Origin: a virus
Strand: one strand, 5' to 3'
IMG/VR virus record: IMGVR_UViG_3300025108_000009
Span: 1 to 41,524 of that record
Length of the DNA: 41,524 nt
How positions within the stretch are numbered: the stretch's first letter is position 1; each line of letters begins with the position of its first letter. Position numbers and translations under genes: made by a program. Below the pieces are notes generated by a model. It was not told where the DNA came from. It saw only the letters and a list, made by a program, of their open reading frames with translations, and did no database searches. Of this stretch, positions 1-7,191 are shown piece by piece.

Positions 1-127
1 AGAAACATACACGTGGATACCTTCTTCATCAGACAGAGCCTGTAGGCGCAATGACAGAGGAAGAGGCTATCGAATACTTAATTATGAAAGACTGCCCTGA
101 ATCTGTATGGAAAACATATAACGAGGG
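1..127. repeat. Direct repeat of the contig ends (left copy)
   Basis: The first 127 bases are identical to 41398-41524. The repeat lies inside a protein-coding gene whose frame continues cleanly from one end to the other. This is what an assembler leaves when it closes a circle or a terminally redundant genome, and 127 is a common maximum k-mer length. I read it as an assembly overlap, not as the physical terminal repeat of the virion DNA. The non-redundant length is 41,397 bp. Confidence 0.9.
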
Positions 128-230
128 TAACCGTCCTACGATGGTTATCTGTACTAAACAACAATTACCTCAGACTAGAGAATGGCGTAATGCTTGGAAG
201 ATTTCTGAGGAACTTAACATAGCCGCATAG
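1..230 (+). CDS. C-terminal part of the gene that spans the contig ends (tail-locus protein)
   Basis: This frame, first full codon at base 3, is the continuation of the gene starting at 41160. Joined across the 127-base overlap, the two pieces give one 155-residue protein ending at the TAG at 228-230. This part holds the end of the protein, including PQTREWRNAWKISEELN. I do not recognise a characterised domain. The protein is rich in Trp, Tyr and acidic residues and has no signal peptide or membrane segment. Its place between short tail-fibre genes and two tail-assembly-chaperone-like genes suggests a role in fibre folding or assembly. That is inference from position only. Confidence 0.75.
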   Translation, partial: KHTRGYLLHQTEPVGAMTEEEAIEYLIMKDCPESVWKTYNEGNRPTMVICTKQQLPQTREWRNAWKISEELNIAA

Positions 231-240
231 GAGACTAAAA

Positions 241-603
241 GTGGTTGATACATATATCGTAGATAAAGACGGTAATCAGGCAAATGCTGCTAGTGTAACC
301 GTTCCCTCAGACCGTCACTTTCGTGGTGCTTGGGTACTTAATGGTGCAGTCATCTCAGAAGATGTGGACTCTGCACGTGAAATCTTCAAAGACAAAGTAC
401 GTGAAGCACGTGCGCCTTTACTTGAAGCCAAAGACGTAGAACTGATGAAGGCACTAGAAACAGGTGCTGATACTACAGCTATTGCTGCTGCTAAGAACGC
501 ACTGCGTGATGCACCAGCCGCTGCTGCTATTGCTTCAGCATCTACCATCGAAGAACTAAAGGCTGCTTGGGATACATCTGTACTTGGTGCAAGCCCTTAC
601 TAA
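241..603 (+). CDS. Tail-locus protein, possible tail assembly chaperone
   Basis: A 120-residue protein starting at GTG, 7 bases after a GGAGAC ribosome site that follows the preceding stop. The N-terminal part has the pattern VPSDRHFRGAWVLNG; the rest is Ala-rich, charged and almost certainly helical (residues 40-110). Short proteins with an FRGAW-type motif followed by helices recur beside tail-fibre genes of marine phages. A helper role in fibre assembly is plausible but not shown. No catalytic motif, signal peptide or membrane segment is visible. The 12-base gap to the next fibre gene implies co-transcription. Confidence 0.7.
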   Translation: MVDTYIVDKDGNQANAASVTVPSDRHFRGAWVLNGAVISEDVDSAREIFKDKVREARAPLLEAKDVELMKALETGADTTAIAAAKNALRDAPAAAAIASASTIEELKAAWDTSVLGASPY

Positions 604-615
604 TAGGAGGCTATA

Positions 616-1173
616 ATGGCACGAAGTATAATACAATCCGAAAGCCTAAACCTAGCTGATGACTATGCGTTTACTGGTACGGTAAGTGGTGCTGGCAAAG
701 ACTGGACTAAAACAGCACAGACAACAACAAGTGGTGCGGCAACTTTTACAATCTCAGGCATACCATCAGACGTAACAGAGATTGTTGTGATTGGTAATGC
801 TGTAAGTAGAGGCACAGATACTGCTCAAGCGGGTGTTAGATTAGGTGATTCTGGCGGTTTAGAAACCACGGGATACACTTACAATGTTGTTTATACAGCC
901 AACGCAAATAGCCTGTATCAAAATTCCGTACAGGATAGAGACTTTTGTGAGTTTGGAATATACGACAGCGTGTATAATTTTGTTTGTCGTTGTTGGAATA
1001 CATCAGGAAATGTATGGATGATGACTATGCACAGTCATACGGAATCCTCTGGCGCATATTGGGTTATGGCGGCTTGTCAAAAAACTTTGAGTGGAACTCT
1101 TGATAGAATTGGGATTGTAGATGCTGGCGGCTCTAATTTCGATGGCGGTACATTCCAGCTTTGGTACAAATAG
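616..1173 (+). CDS. Short tail fibre / receptor-binding-like protein
   Basis: A 185-residue protein with a perfect AGGAGG ribosome site 6 bases before its ATG. It is rich in Gly, Ser, Thr, Asn and aromatic residues with alternating hydrophobic residues, as expected for a beta-structured fibre tip. Five Cys residues are unusual for an extracellular fibre. It begins like other short fibre proteins here (MARSIIQ followed by an LADDYAFTGTV segment). No enzymatic motif is seen. Its neighbours are a fibre gene and two chaperone-like genes, so virion adsorption is the likely role. The exact receptor or attachment point cannot be read from the sequence. Confidence 0.65.
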   Translation: MARSIIQSESLNLADDYAFTGTVSGAGKDWTKTAQTTTSGAATFTISGIPSDVTEIVVIGNAVSRGTDTAQAGVRLGDSGGLETTGYTYNVVYTANANSLYQNSVQDRDFCEFGIYDSVYNFVCRCWNTSGNVWMMTMHSHTESSGAYWVMAACQKTLSGTLDRIGIVDAGGSNFDGGTFQLWYK

Positions 1174-1184
1174 GTGACGGTGAT

Positions 1185-1439
1185 ATGGCAATAGAAAAAA
1201 TATATAATATTCAAACTGGTGAAGTTACTGAAGTTACCTATACCGCCCCTACAGTATCGGCAGAAGAACTCTTAGAAGAACTCCGTCAAGTTAGAAATAT
1301 TAAACTAGCAGAGACAGACTATCTAGCATTGTCAGACAATACATTATCAACAGAGATGTCTGCCTACCGCCAAGCCTTGCGTGACATCACCGATACATAT
1401 CAATCGCTAGACACTGTAGTCTGGCCTACGAAACCATAA
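1185..1439 (+). CDS. Phage tail assembly chaperone (Phage_tail_APC-like)
   Basis: An 84-residue protein. The C-terminal half has the hallmark of the Phage_tail_APC family: R-x(4)-LAETDYLALSD, then YRQALRDIT, then a final VVWPTKP. Members are small soluble proteins that help fold or assemble tail or tail-fibre proteins and are not usually part of the virion. I chose the ATG at 1185. The longer frame from 1161 starts at TTG inside the previous gene and adds eight residues that do not fit the family. Flanking genes are fibre proteins, which agrees with the role. Confidence 0.8.
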   Translation: MAIEKIYNIQTGEVTEVTYTAPTVSAEELLEELRQVRNIKLAETDYLALSDNTLSTEMSAYRQALRDITDTYQSLDTVVWPTKP

Positions 1440-1449
1440 GGAGAGGCAG

Positions 1450-2355
1450 ATGCCCTACATAGGAAAATCCCCTGTAGGCGGTGGGTTCCACAAGCTGGAC
1501 AACCTGACTGCCTCTGCTACCGCTACCTACGCTCTTACGCTAGGTGGCGCAGCATACTATCCAGAGACTGCTAATCAGCTTCTGGTTTCACTTAATGGAG
1601 TGATTCAGGCTCCTCAAGATTCGTTCACTGTATCGGGAAGCAACCTTATCTTCGACAGCGCATTAACAGTCACAGACAGCATCGACTTTGTTGTGGCTCT
1701 TGGAGATGTGTTGGGCGTTGGCAGTGTGTCTGATGGCACGATTACTGATGCCAAGATACAGTCAATGGCTGCGTCTAAACTGACTGGTGCATTGCCAGCT
1801 ATTGATGGTTCTGCGCTTACAGGCATTTCTGCTGGTAGTAATATTCTTGAGCAACTGCACCTAAATGCTAATGGTGAACAAGTGACGGTAAGCAGTGGCA
1901 CTTACTCAATCGATGACGTAACTGCCTTTCAAACATTAAGCACAAGCTATGCTGATGTGACTGGTTCTTCTATCTCATACACTCCACCTACAGGTGCAAC
2001 ACTGGTCGTCTACGAGTTCAACTTTGTGATGTTCGGTAAAGACAATAACAATGTCGTTAATGTAAAAATGATGATTGATTCGGATGAAGTAACCCAAGCG
2101 CGTATTGCAATGGGCGGCGGTTCTTCCGGATACGATAGTCACGCTACTAACTTCCGCTGGGGTATTGCCATAGGCGGAACCGCTGACACTGATAGTGGTC
2201 GTCAAGCAACTTGGACTTCCGCCAAAACCATCAAATTGATAGCGAGAGAACATAGTAGTAGTTACGAAGGCGATTTGCATAAAATAACGTATTGGGACGG
2301 TACTACGTATAATGGCGTTCAAAGGCCAACCTTAAAAATTACCGCTTACAAATAG
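1450..2355 (+). CDS. Tail fibre protein
   Basis: A 301-residue protein with a good GGAGAGG site before the ATG. The first ~100 residues (start MPYIGKSP, then LLVSLNGVIQAPQDSFTVSG, then DFVVALG) form a beta-rich head. The same arrangement recurs in the protein at 39451-39948, so the two genes share a paralogous adaptor domain. The linker DGTITDAKIQSMAASKLTGA and ALPAIDGSALTG segments are typical of marine phage fibres. The C-terminal ~170 residues are a different beta-rich module, probably the receptor-binding or trimer-forming part. No enzyme motif is visible. Confidence 0.75.
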   Translation: MPYIGKSPVGGGFHKLDNLTASATATYALTLGGAAYYPETANQLLVSLNGVIQAPQDSFTVSGSNLIFDSALTVTDSIDFVVALGDVLGVGSVSDGTITDAKIQSMAASKLTGALPAIDGSALTGISAGSNILEQLHLNANGEQVTVSSGTYSIDDVTAFQTLSTSYADVTGSSISYTPPTGATLVVYEFNFVMFGKDNNNVVNVKMMIDSDEVTQARIAMGGGSSGYDSHATNFRWGIAIGGTADTDSGRQATWTSAKTIKLIAREHSSSYEGDLHKITYWDGTTYNGVQRPTLKITAYK

Positions 2356-2364
2356 GAGACTGAT

Positions 2365-2913
2365 ATGGCACTTATACGATTAAACAATCAGTCCCTGACC
2401 AACGTCACTGCGTTGCCATCAGGTGTTGGTGGTGGGGTGTTGAATGTTTACTCTGCAAATAAAACCGATACTCAAATTATACCTACTACAACTTTTGCAG
2501 ATATAAGTAATTTAACCCTTACTTTTACCCCAACTTCATCATCAAGCAAGTTTTTAGCAGTAGGGACATTACACCTTGGCGTTATTGACTCAGGTGACTT
2601 TGCATACGCTAGGGTTCAAAGAATTATCACTGGTGGCACAACAACAAATTTAGTTGGTGATACTGATGGTGCAAGGGTTTTTGCAACAACATCGTTTGAT
2701 TATAGTGGCCCTCTTGGTTCTGCATTGACACCTGCTAATTGGCATTACATTGACGAGCCTAATACAGCAACTGAGTTAACGTACAATGTACAAGTAAGAA
2801 CTGGCTCTGGTAACAACCAAGTTTATGTAAACAGAACACATACAGACAGAGCAAGCACCAACTATGACCAAAGAGTTATTTCTAATTTGACCATTTATGA
2901 GATTGCTGGCTGA
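2365..2913 (+). CDS. Short tail fibre protein
   Basis: A 182-residue protein with an AGGAG site 7 bases before its ATG. The start, MALIRLNNQSLTNVTALPSG, is typical of short fibre proteins of marine phages. The rest is Thr/Ser/Asn-rich with alternating hydrophobics (LTLTFTPTSSSSKFLAVGTL), consistent with beta structure. It is the last gene of the fibre locus; the next gene starts within its stop codon (TGATG). A receptor-binding or fibre-tip role follows from composition and position. No direct functional residue can be named. Confidence 0.65.
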   Translation: MALIRLNNQSLTNVTALPSGVGGGVLNVYSANKTDTQIIPTTTFADISNLTLTFTPTSSSSKFLAVGTLHLGVIDSGDFAYARVQRIITGGTTTNLVGDTDGARVFATTSFDYSGPLGSALTPANWHYIDEPNTATELTYNVQVRTGSGNNQVYVNRTHTDRASTNYDQRVISNLTIYEIAG

Positions 2914-3116
2914 TGAAACAAGTACAGGAAGTAACACCCGAACTCCGTGTTGCCCTCGACTTAGAGAGCCATGAGAAAGAATGTGCAGTACGCTACAAGG
3001 CTGTTGGTGATAAACTTGAAAGCCTTGATAAGCGTCTGTGGCGTTTAGAAGCAATGATTATGGGGTCAACAATTATTGTTGTTGGCCTCGCAGCATCCTT
3101 ACTAATGAAACTGTAG
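2913..3116 (+). CDS. Small coiled-coil protein with C-terminal membrane helix (XhlA-like)
   Basis: A 67-residue protein starting in a TGATG overlap with the fibre gene. Residues 8-45 are charged and helical (SHEKECAVRYKAVGDKLESL then LDKRLWRLEAMIM), followed by a hydrophobic helix at about 49-64 (GSTIIVVGLAASLLM) and a single Lys near the end. This layout matches haemolysin XhlA-type accessory holins, which sit in the inner membrane and assist lysis. It opens the lysis cassette upstream of a 3-TM holin and an endolysin. A lysis-accessory role is likely; a structural role is not excluded. Confidence 0.65.
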   Translation: MKQVQEVTPELRVALDLESHEKECAVRYKAVGDKLESLDKRLWRLEAMIMGSTIIVVGLAASLLMKL

Positions 3117-3126
3117 GAGAATAGCC

Positions 3127-3597
3127 ATGTTAGCGGAACTAGCGGCGGCTAACGCTGCCTTTGCCATTATAAAACAAACTCTAGCCAATGGTAAGGAACT
3201 AGTTGACGCTGGCACGGCTATCTCTCAGTACGTAGATGCCAAAGAAACTTTACAATCTAGAGCCAACAAAAAGAAAAATTCTTTCTGGAATCAGGTAGGC
3301 GGTAAGTCTGGTGATGACCTAGAAGAGTTTATGGCTTTAGAAAAAATCAAGCAGCAGGAAAACGAACTACGTGAGGCTATGCAGCTTTACGGTAGGGCAG
3401 GACTGTGGCAGGATTGGGTTAAGTTTCAGGCAGAAGCACGTAGTAAAAGAATTGCTGCACAAAAGCAAGCGGAAAAAGAACGACAACAATTTACTGACAA
3501 CTGCATTATAGTTTTTTATTGGGCTGTGTGTATAGGATTAGGTCTGGCTACGCTAGGTATTATTCTGTGGGTTGTTAAGGAGAGTATGAATGTTTAA
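3127..3597 (+). CDS. Coiled-coil protein with C-terminal transmembrane helix, lysis region
   Basis: A 156-residue protein with an AGGAG site before its ATG. The N-terminal ~25 residues are weakly hydrophobic (MLAELAAANAAFAIIKQTLA). The middle is strongly charged and helical (residues 40-122). A transmembrane segment lies at about 129-149 (IVFYWAVCIGLGLATLGIIL) with a short tail. I do not recognise a named family. The layout would fit a membrane-anchored lysis factor, perhaps a spanin analogue with reversed topology, but there is no lipoprotein partner. The following gene overlaps its end by 8 bases, implying coupled translation. Confidence 0.65.
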   Translation: MLAELAAANAAFAIIKQTLANGKELVDAGTAISQYVDAKETLQSRANKKKNSFWNQVGGKSGDDLEEFMALEKIKQQENELREAMQLYGRAGLWQDWVKFQAEARSKRIAAQKQAEKERQQFTDNCIIVFYWAVCIGLGLATLGIILWVVKESMNV

Positions 3598-3793
3598 GAC
3601 AATAGTACTAGCCTGTGCTATAGCTTCTCCTGACATGTGCTGGGAATACCACGACACACGTGGCCCCTACGAGACACAGGAGCAATGTAAAACCAGAGCC
3701 TACGAAATGGGTAACATGATTGCAGAAATACATGAGGGTGCTATCATGGCACAAAAGTTTAGATGTAAGCAGCTAAAAGGTCAGGCACTATGA
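3590..3793 (+). CDS. Small cysteine-containing protein, possibly exported
   Basis: A 67-residue protein whose start overlaps the previous gene; an AAGGAGAG site lies upstream within that gene. It begins with a short hydrophobic stretch (FKTIVLACAIA) and has four Cys residues (positions 9, 17, 33 and 59) that could form disulphides outside the cytoplasm. The pattern of hydrophobic start, Cys, an aromatic/Asp segment and a second Cys after YETQEQ resembles small phage proteins of the DUF1482 type and the early gene at 7192-7380. The family link is tentative. Its place among lysis genes suggests an envelope role. Confidence 0.6.
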   Translation: MFKTIVLACAIASPDMCWEYHDTRGPYETQEQCKTRAYEMGNMIAEIHEGAIMAQKFRCKQLKGQAL

Positions 3794-4134
3794 TACTAGG
3801 AGTAGTACAGGCCGTGGCTGGCCTAGCCAGTACATGGATGGAAGGTAAGGTTGAGACACAGAAAGCCAAAGTAGCTGTAGCAAAGAAGGTTGCTGCTGGT
3901 GAAATGGAGTGGAACCAGACCATGGCACAGGCTTCTGCGTCAAGCTGGAAGGATGAGTGGCTAACAATTTTGGTGAGCATACCCCTGATACTAGCCTTCA
4001 CAGGACACGAAGACATCGTACAGCGTGGCTTCCAAGCCCTAGACAGTATGCCAGACTTCTATAAGACTGCTGTAGGCGTTGTATTTGCTGCAAGCTTTGG
4101 TGTTCAACAACTTACTAAGATGTTCAAAAAATAG
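3790..4134 (+). CDS. Holin, 3-TM gene-transfer-agent type
   Basis: A 114-residue protein starting in an ATGA overlap. It carries the pattern of the GTA_holin_3TM family: SWKDEWLTILVSIPLILAF at about 52-70, then GFQALDSMPDFY, then AVGVVFAASFGVQQL near 94-108. The N-terminal segment (MILGVVQAVAGLASTWM) provides another hydrophobic stretch. Holins of this family form membrane lesions that release the endolysin or trigger lysis. The endolysin gene lies 149 bases downstream, separated only by a 47-residue basic protein. The endolysin has no signal peptide, so it should depend on this holin to reach the periplasm. Confidence 0.8.
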   Translation: MILGVVQAVAGLASTWMEGKVETQKAKVAVAKKVAAGEMEWNQTMAQASASSWKDEWLTILVSIPLILAFTGHEDIVQRGFQALDSMPDFYKTAVGVVFAASFGVQQLTKMFKK

Positions 4135-4142
4135 AGGTAACT

Positions 4143-4286
4143 ATGAGCCTATACGAAAACATTAACAAGCGTAAAAAAGCTGGTACTAGCAGACCTAAGA
4201 GTAAGTCTACTATCAGTGACAAGTCCTATGCCAACATGAAGGCTGGTTTTCCTAAGAAGACAAATAAGTATAAGAAGAAAGCATGA
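4143..4286 (+). CDS. Small basic protein (47 aa)
   Basis: A short frame with a good AGAGGTAACT ribosome site directly before its ATG, ending in an ATGA overlap with the endolysin. The product starts MSLYENINKRKKAG and is dominated by Lys, Ser and Thr. Its C-terminal end, NKYKKK followed by Ala, closely resembles that of the small protein at 26338-26460 (TDKYKKK). Small basic proteins of this type recur in T7-like marine phages, where their function is unknown. Nucleic-acid binding is possible from charge alone. Confidence 0.65.
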   Translation: MSLYENINKRKKAGTSRPKSKSTISDKSYANMKAGFPKKTNKYKKKA

Positions 4287-4702
4287 ACTATTCACAGTTA
4301 ATTCAACAACTTAAACGTCACGAAGGATTGAGGTTAAAGCCCTACAAATGCACAGCAGACAAGCTTACTATCGGTGTTGGAAGAAACTTGGAAGATGTAG
4401 GCATCTCAGAAGAAGAAGCAGAGATGTTGCTGATAAACGACATAGAGAGGGCAACAAACCAGTTGGTGTTGACCTTTCCGTGGACAGAAGACCTAGACAC
4501 GGCACGTTTTCAAGCCCTTATCAACTTCACCTTCAACGTAGGGATAGGGACAGTGGGCAAGTTCGTAAACGCAATGGCTCTGCTAAAGGACGGAAGCTAC
4601 GATATGGCAGCAGACGAATTTCTGAACAGCAGGTGGGCTAAACAAGTAGGCCAACGTGCGGTAGAAGTTGCGGAGCAGATACGCACAGGAGAGTGGCAAT
4701 GA
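4283..4702 (+). CDS. Endolysin, T4-type lysozyme (GH24) with Cys in the Asp position
   Basis: A 139-residue muramidase that cleaves peptidoglycan between N-acetylmuramic acid and N-acetylglucosamine. The catalytic block is EGLRLKPYKCTADKLTIGVG. Glu14, Cys23 and Thr29 have exactly the spacing of Glu11, Asp20 and Thr26 in T4 lysozyme, so a Cys replaces the usual Asp. Cys at this position is known to be compatible with activity. The later FQALINFTFNVG segment is also typical of the family. There is no signal or anchor sequence, so export must be through the holin encoded upstream. The start overlaps the previous stop (ATGA). Confidence 0.9.
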   Translation: MNYSQLIQQLKRHEGLRLKPYKCTADKLTIGVGRNLEDVGISEEEAEMLLINDIERATNQLVLTFPWTEDLDTARFQALINFTFNVGIGTVGKFVNAMALLKDGSYDMAADEFLNSRWAKQVGQRAVEVAEQIRTGEWQ

Positions 4703-4914
4703 GCCAAAAACAACAGATGGACGATTTACATGCTGCTGTTACTACTGATTTACTAGCACGTGTACGTAGCGGTGAGGCAACTGCAAGTGAACTGTCAGTA
4801 GCTGTCAAATTTTTGAAAGACAATGGTGCATCACTGGATGTCATCACTGCTGAAAGCCCTATGGCTAACCTTCTTAACGACTTACCGTTTGACGTAGCGG
4901 AGAGTGTGCAATGA
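4699..4914 (+). CDS. Terminase small subunit (gp18-like)
   Basis: A 71-residue protein starting at the ATG overlapping the endolysin stop; an in-frame GTG six bases earlier is less likely. It has the helical pattern of T7-like small terminases: LHAAVTTDLLARVRSGEATA, then SVAVKFLKDNGASLD, ending LNDLPFDV. These proteins recognise phage concatemers and regulate the large terminase during packaging. The large subunit follows after two small genes. The order endolysin, small terminase, large terminase agrees with T7-like phages. The next gene starts in its stop codon. Confidence 0.8.
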   Translation: MSQKQQMDDLHAAVTTDLLARVRSGEATASELSVAVKFLKDNGASLDVITAESPMANLLNDLPFDVAESVQ

Positions 4915-5222
4915 GAGGCCACAACGCAAGTCTAGCATCTAAGAACGTCACGCTACCTGCTGACCAGTCTTGGGTAAAGATATTAGATGACAACCCATCT
5001 CGTATGTACCTGTGTATTCAAAATGACCACGACAACCACGCTATTACTATAGGCTTTAGTAATAACACCACAGCACCTACAAGCGGTCTTAATCTTGATG
5101 GCTCTGCTACCGTAGGGGACAAGGCAGCTACGTGGGAGTTCTCAGTAGCACCTATAAACGCTATATGGGCAAAGGTAAACGATGCACATGCACACGACAT
5201 CGAAGTGATATACGATGACTAA
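4911..5222 (+). CDS. Putative small beta-rich virion protein
   Basis: A 103-residue protein starting in an ATGA overlap, with GGAG upstream. The sequence alternates hydrophobic and polar residues (NVTLPADQSWVKILDDNPSR, YLCIQNDHDNHAITIGFSNN) and ends with many acidic residues, consistent with a compact beta sandwich. Its general look resembles the fibre-locus protein at 39104-39439 (both have an ITIGF/ITVDC strand and a late WVES/WAKV strand), but I cannot prove homology. A decoration or tail accessory role is possible. It lies between the terminase subunits. Confidence 0.55.
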   Translation: MRGHNASLASKNVTLPADQSWVKILDDNPSRMYLCIQNDHDNHAITIGFSNNTTAPTSGLNLDGSATVGDKAATWEFSVAPINAIWAKVNDAHAHDIEVIYDD

Positions 5223-5331
5223 ACATGTGTGTAAACATTGTAAGACTGTCCAGTACATTCCGAAGCTATTTGAGAATGTAAAACTACTATGCTATATATG
5301 TACAAATAAAATAGTGTTTAATCGCTCATAG
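5215..5331 (+). CDS. Tiny zinc-ribbon-like protein (38 aa)
   Basis: A short frame whose ATG lies inside the end of the preceding gene. The product has two CxxC knuckles, CKHC at residues 6-9 and CYIC at about 26-29, separated by a short basic and hydrophobic linker. This is a minimal zinc-ribbon arrangement. No enzymatic region is attached. The two intact pairs and the tight overlap argue that it is a real gene despite its size. Its function is unknown; DNA, RNA or protein binding near the packaging genes can only be guessed. Confidence 0.6.
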   Translation: MTKHVCKHCKTVQYIPKLFENVKLLCYICTNKIVFNRS

Positions 5332-5376
5332 AAGCCCACTGACAGGCCTTAGAGCCTTGAGAGGTATGTACCCACT

Positions 5377-7062
5377 ATGCAACAACCAAACGCCGTCCCT
5401 GAGGCTCTGAGAGACTTTAGGAACTTTACGTACTTAGTATGGCAACATCTGGGTCTACCAGAACCTACGCCAGTACAGTACGACATTGCACATTACTTGC
5501 AGCACAGTCCCAAGCGTTGTATTATCGAAGCTTTCCGTGGTGTAGGTAAGTCTTACATCACTGCTGCCTACGTGGTACACCAATTACTCCTAGACCCACA
5601 GTTAAAGTTTATGGTGGTGTCTGCGTCTAAGGCACGTGCTGACGATTTCTCTACGTTTACGCAACGTATTATTATGGAACTGCCCATATGCCAGCATCTG
5701 GTGGCTAAAGAGGGGCAGAGATGGTCTAAGATAGCGTTTGATGTAGCACCTGCTAAAGCATCTGGTAGCCCCTCAGTGAAGTCTGTAGGGGTCACAGGGC
5801 AGCTTACAGGTTCACGTGCTGATATTATCATTGCTGATGACGTAGAAGTTCCTAACAACTCCATGACACACATGATGCGTGAGAAGCTGGGGGAGACTGT
5901 CAAGGAATTTGATGCTGTCTTGAAGCCTGACGGTAAGATTATTTATCTTGGTACACCTCAGAATGAAATGAGCCTGTATAACGTACTGTTGGGGCGTGGA
6001 TACGCCATGAGGGTATGGCCTGCTCGTTATCCTAGCCTAGAACGCGCAGAGAAGGCCTATGGGGGGCGTCTAGCACCCTTCTTGTATGAAACCCTACAGG
6101 AAAAGTTAGAGGCCGTGTACGGTCATCCTACGGACGCTAAACGATTTGATGATGAAGACTTACTAGAAAGAGAACTTAGTTATGGTAGAAGCGGTTTTGC
6201 TCTGCAATTTATGTTGGATACTAGTCTCAGTGACGCAAACAAATATCCGCTTAAACTGAGTGACCTTATTATATACTCCTGTGACAAGGATACAGCACCA
6301 GAAAAGATGGTGTACGGAATAATGAAGCCCATGTCAGAGATTCCTAACGTGGGTTTAAGTGGCGATAAGTACTATGCGCCAGAAGATACAGTAGGTAGGG
6401 CTAAATACACAGGCTCAGTGATGGCTATTGACCCATCAGGTAGAGGTAGTGACGAGACTGCCTACTCGATTGTGAAGATGTTGAATGGTTATCTGTACGT
6501 GGTGGACTGTGGTGGTGTTGAGGGTGGTTACTCTGACACTACACTACAGCATCTTACAGACCTCGCCAAGATACATCAGGTAAACACGGTACTCATAGAG
6601 AGTAACTTTGGTGACGGTATGTTTACTGAGCTGCTCAAGCCGTACATGTTAAAGACTTATCCAGTTACGCTGGAAGAGGTTAGGCATAATACACAAAAGG
6701 AAATGCGTATCATTGATACGTTAGAGCCTGTGATGAACCAGCATAGACTTGTAGTAGACCCTAAGGTCATACAAAAGGACTACGACAGTGTACAGAACAT
6801 GCCCCCTGAAAAGGGTATCAAGTACATGCTGACCTACCAGATGACTAGGATAACTAAACAACGTGGAGCATTAGCACATGACGATAGACTTGACGTACTT
6901 GCTATGGCAGTGCAGTACTGGACAGAGCAAATGGCTGCTGATGCAGATACAGAAATACGAACAAGAAAAGAAGAACTACTGGATAATGAACTAGAAAAGT
7001 TTATGGCACACATGAACGTAGCATCAGTAGATAGGCAGCAGGATGGATGGATAAGTTTCTAA
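5377..7062 (+). CDS. terL: Terminase large subunit (gp19-like)
   Basis: A 561-residue packaging motor and nuclease (T7 gp19 is 586). The ATPase part has Walker A AFRGVGKS (Lys58) and Walker B IIIADDVE (Asp154, Asp155, Glu157). The C-terminal RNase H-like nuclease has AIDPSGRGSDET (Asp352), an IESNFGDGMF segment and HDDRLDVLAMAV (Asp502, Asp503, Asp506). It docks at the portal, translocates DNA into the capsid and cuts concatemers. The start has only a weak upstream GAGAGG. Its last codons lie inside the left arm of the 83-bp inverted repeat, and its stop codon overlaps the CTAAAGTTACA motif. Confidence 0.95.
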   Translation: MQQPNAVPEALRDFRNFTYLVWQHLGLPEPTPVQYDIAHYLQHSPKRCIIEAFRGVGKSYITAAYVVHQLLLDPQLKFMVVSASKARADDFSTFTQRIIMELPICQHLVAKEGQRWSKIAFDVAPAKASGSPSVKSVGVTGQLTGSRADIIIADDVEVPNNSMTHMMREKLGETVKEFDAVLKPDGKIIYLGTPQNEMSLYNVLLGRGYAMRVWPARYPSLERAEKAYGGRLAPFLYETLQEKLEAVYGHPTDAKRFDDEDLLERELSYGRSGFALQFMLDTSLSDANKYPLKLSDLIIYSCDKDTAPEKMVYGIMKPMSEIPNVGLSGDKYYAPEDTVGRAKYTGSVMAIDPSGRGSDETAYSIVKMLNGYLYVVDCGGVEGGYSDTTLQHLTDLAKIHQVNTVLIESNFGDGMFTELLKPYMLKTYPVTLEEVRHNTQKEMRIIDTLEPVMNQHRLVVDPKVIQKDYDSVQNMPPEKGIKYMLTYQMTRITKQRGALAHDDRLDVLAMAVQYWTEQMAADADTEIRTRKEELLDNELEKFMAHMNVASVDRQQDGWISF

Positions 7063-7136
7063 AGTTACATCCTAGACAAGACCCCCTTTAACTATATACT
7101 ATAGTATGTTTAACATGTATTACATTTAGGACATGT
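7054..7136 (+). repeat. Left arm of an 83-bp inverted repeat bracketing the early region
   Basis: The reverse complement of 11072-11154 matches this segment at 79 of 83 positions. The stretch 7078-7136 (59 bases) is perfect, and the four mismatches all lie in 7070-7077. In order the arm holds the last codons of terL, the CTAAAGTTACA motif, a pyrimidine run AGACCCCCTTTAAC, a 12-bp palindrome ATACTATAGTAT (7096-7107), and ACAT units with a 9-bp period. The spacer between the arms is 3,935 bp and contains nearly all early genes. Confidence 0.95.
7059..7080 (+). promoter_or_regulatory. Module-boundary motif, copy 1 (after terL)
   Basis: CTAAAGTTACA followed by TCCTAGACAAG. The core overlaps the terL stop codon. 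The same 11-base core occurs at 13581, 21947 and 37826 on this strand, and inverted at 11139-11149. All four + copies lie at the end of the last gene of a functional module. A promoter for the phage polymerase or an RNA-processing site are the main possibilities; I cannot decide between them. This copy opens the early region. Confidence 0.6.
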
Positions 7137-7148
7137 TTTACATACTGT
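7113..7148 (+). repeat. ACAT repeats with 9-bp period, cluster 1
   Basis: Four consecutive 9-base units each begin with ACAT: ACATGTATT, ACATTTAGG, ACATGTTTT and ACATACTGT. The first two and part of the third are inside the inverted repeat, so the right arm carries them too. The same unit type forms a larger array at 7456-7579. Evenly spaced short repeats like these are often protein-binding iterons. Confidence 0.75.
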
Positions 7149-7191
7149 AGTGATGCTGCTTATGCATCGGCTATGAGATTAAGGCAAGAAC

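Noticed and set aside
4348-4641. 97-residue + frame inside the endolysin gene
   Set aside because: The endolysin frame has intact catalytic motifs; the alternative product is Arg-rich and has no recognisable pattern.
7054-7191. The inverted repeat as the physical terminal repeat of the virion DNA
   Set aside because: T7-type terminal repeats are direct, not inverted, and only one of the two arms is at the terL/early border.
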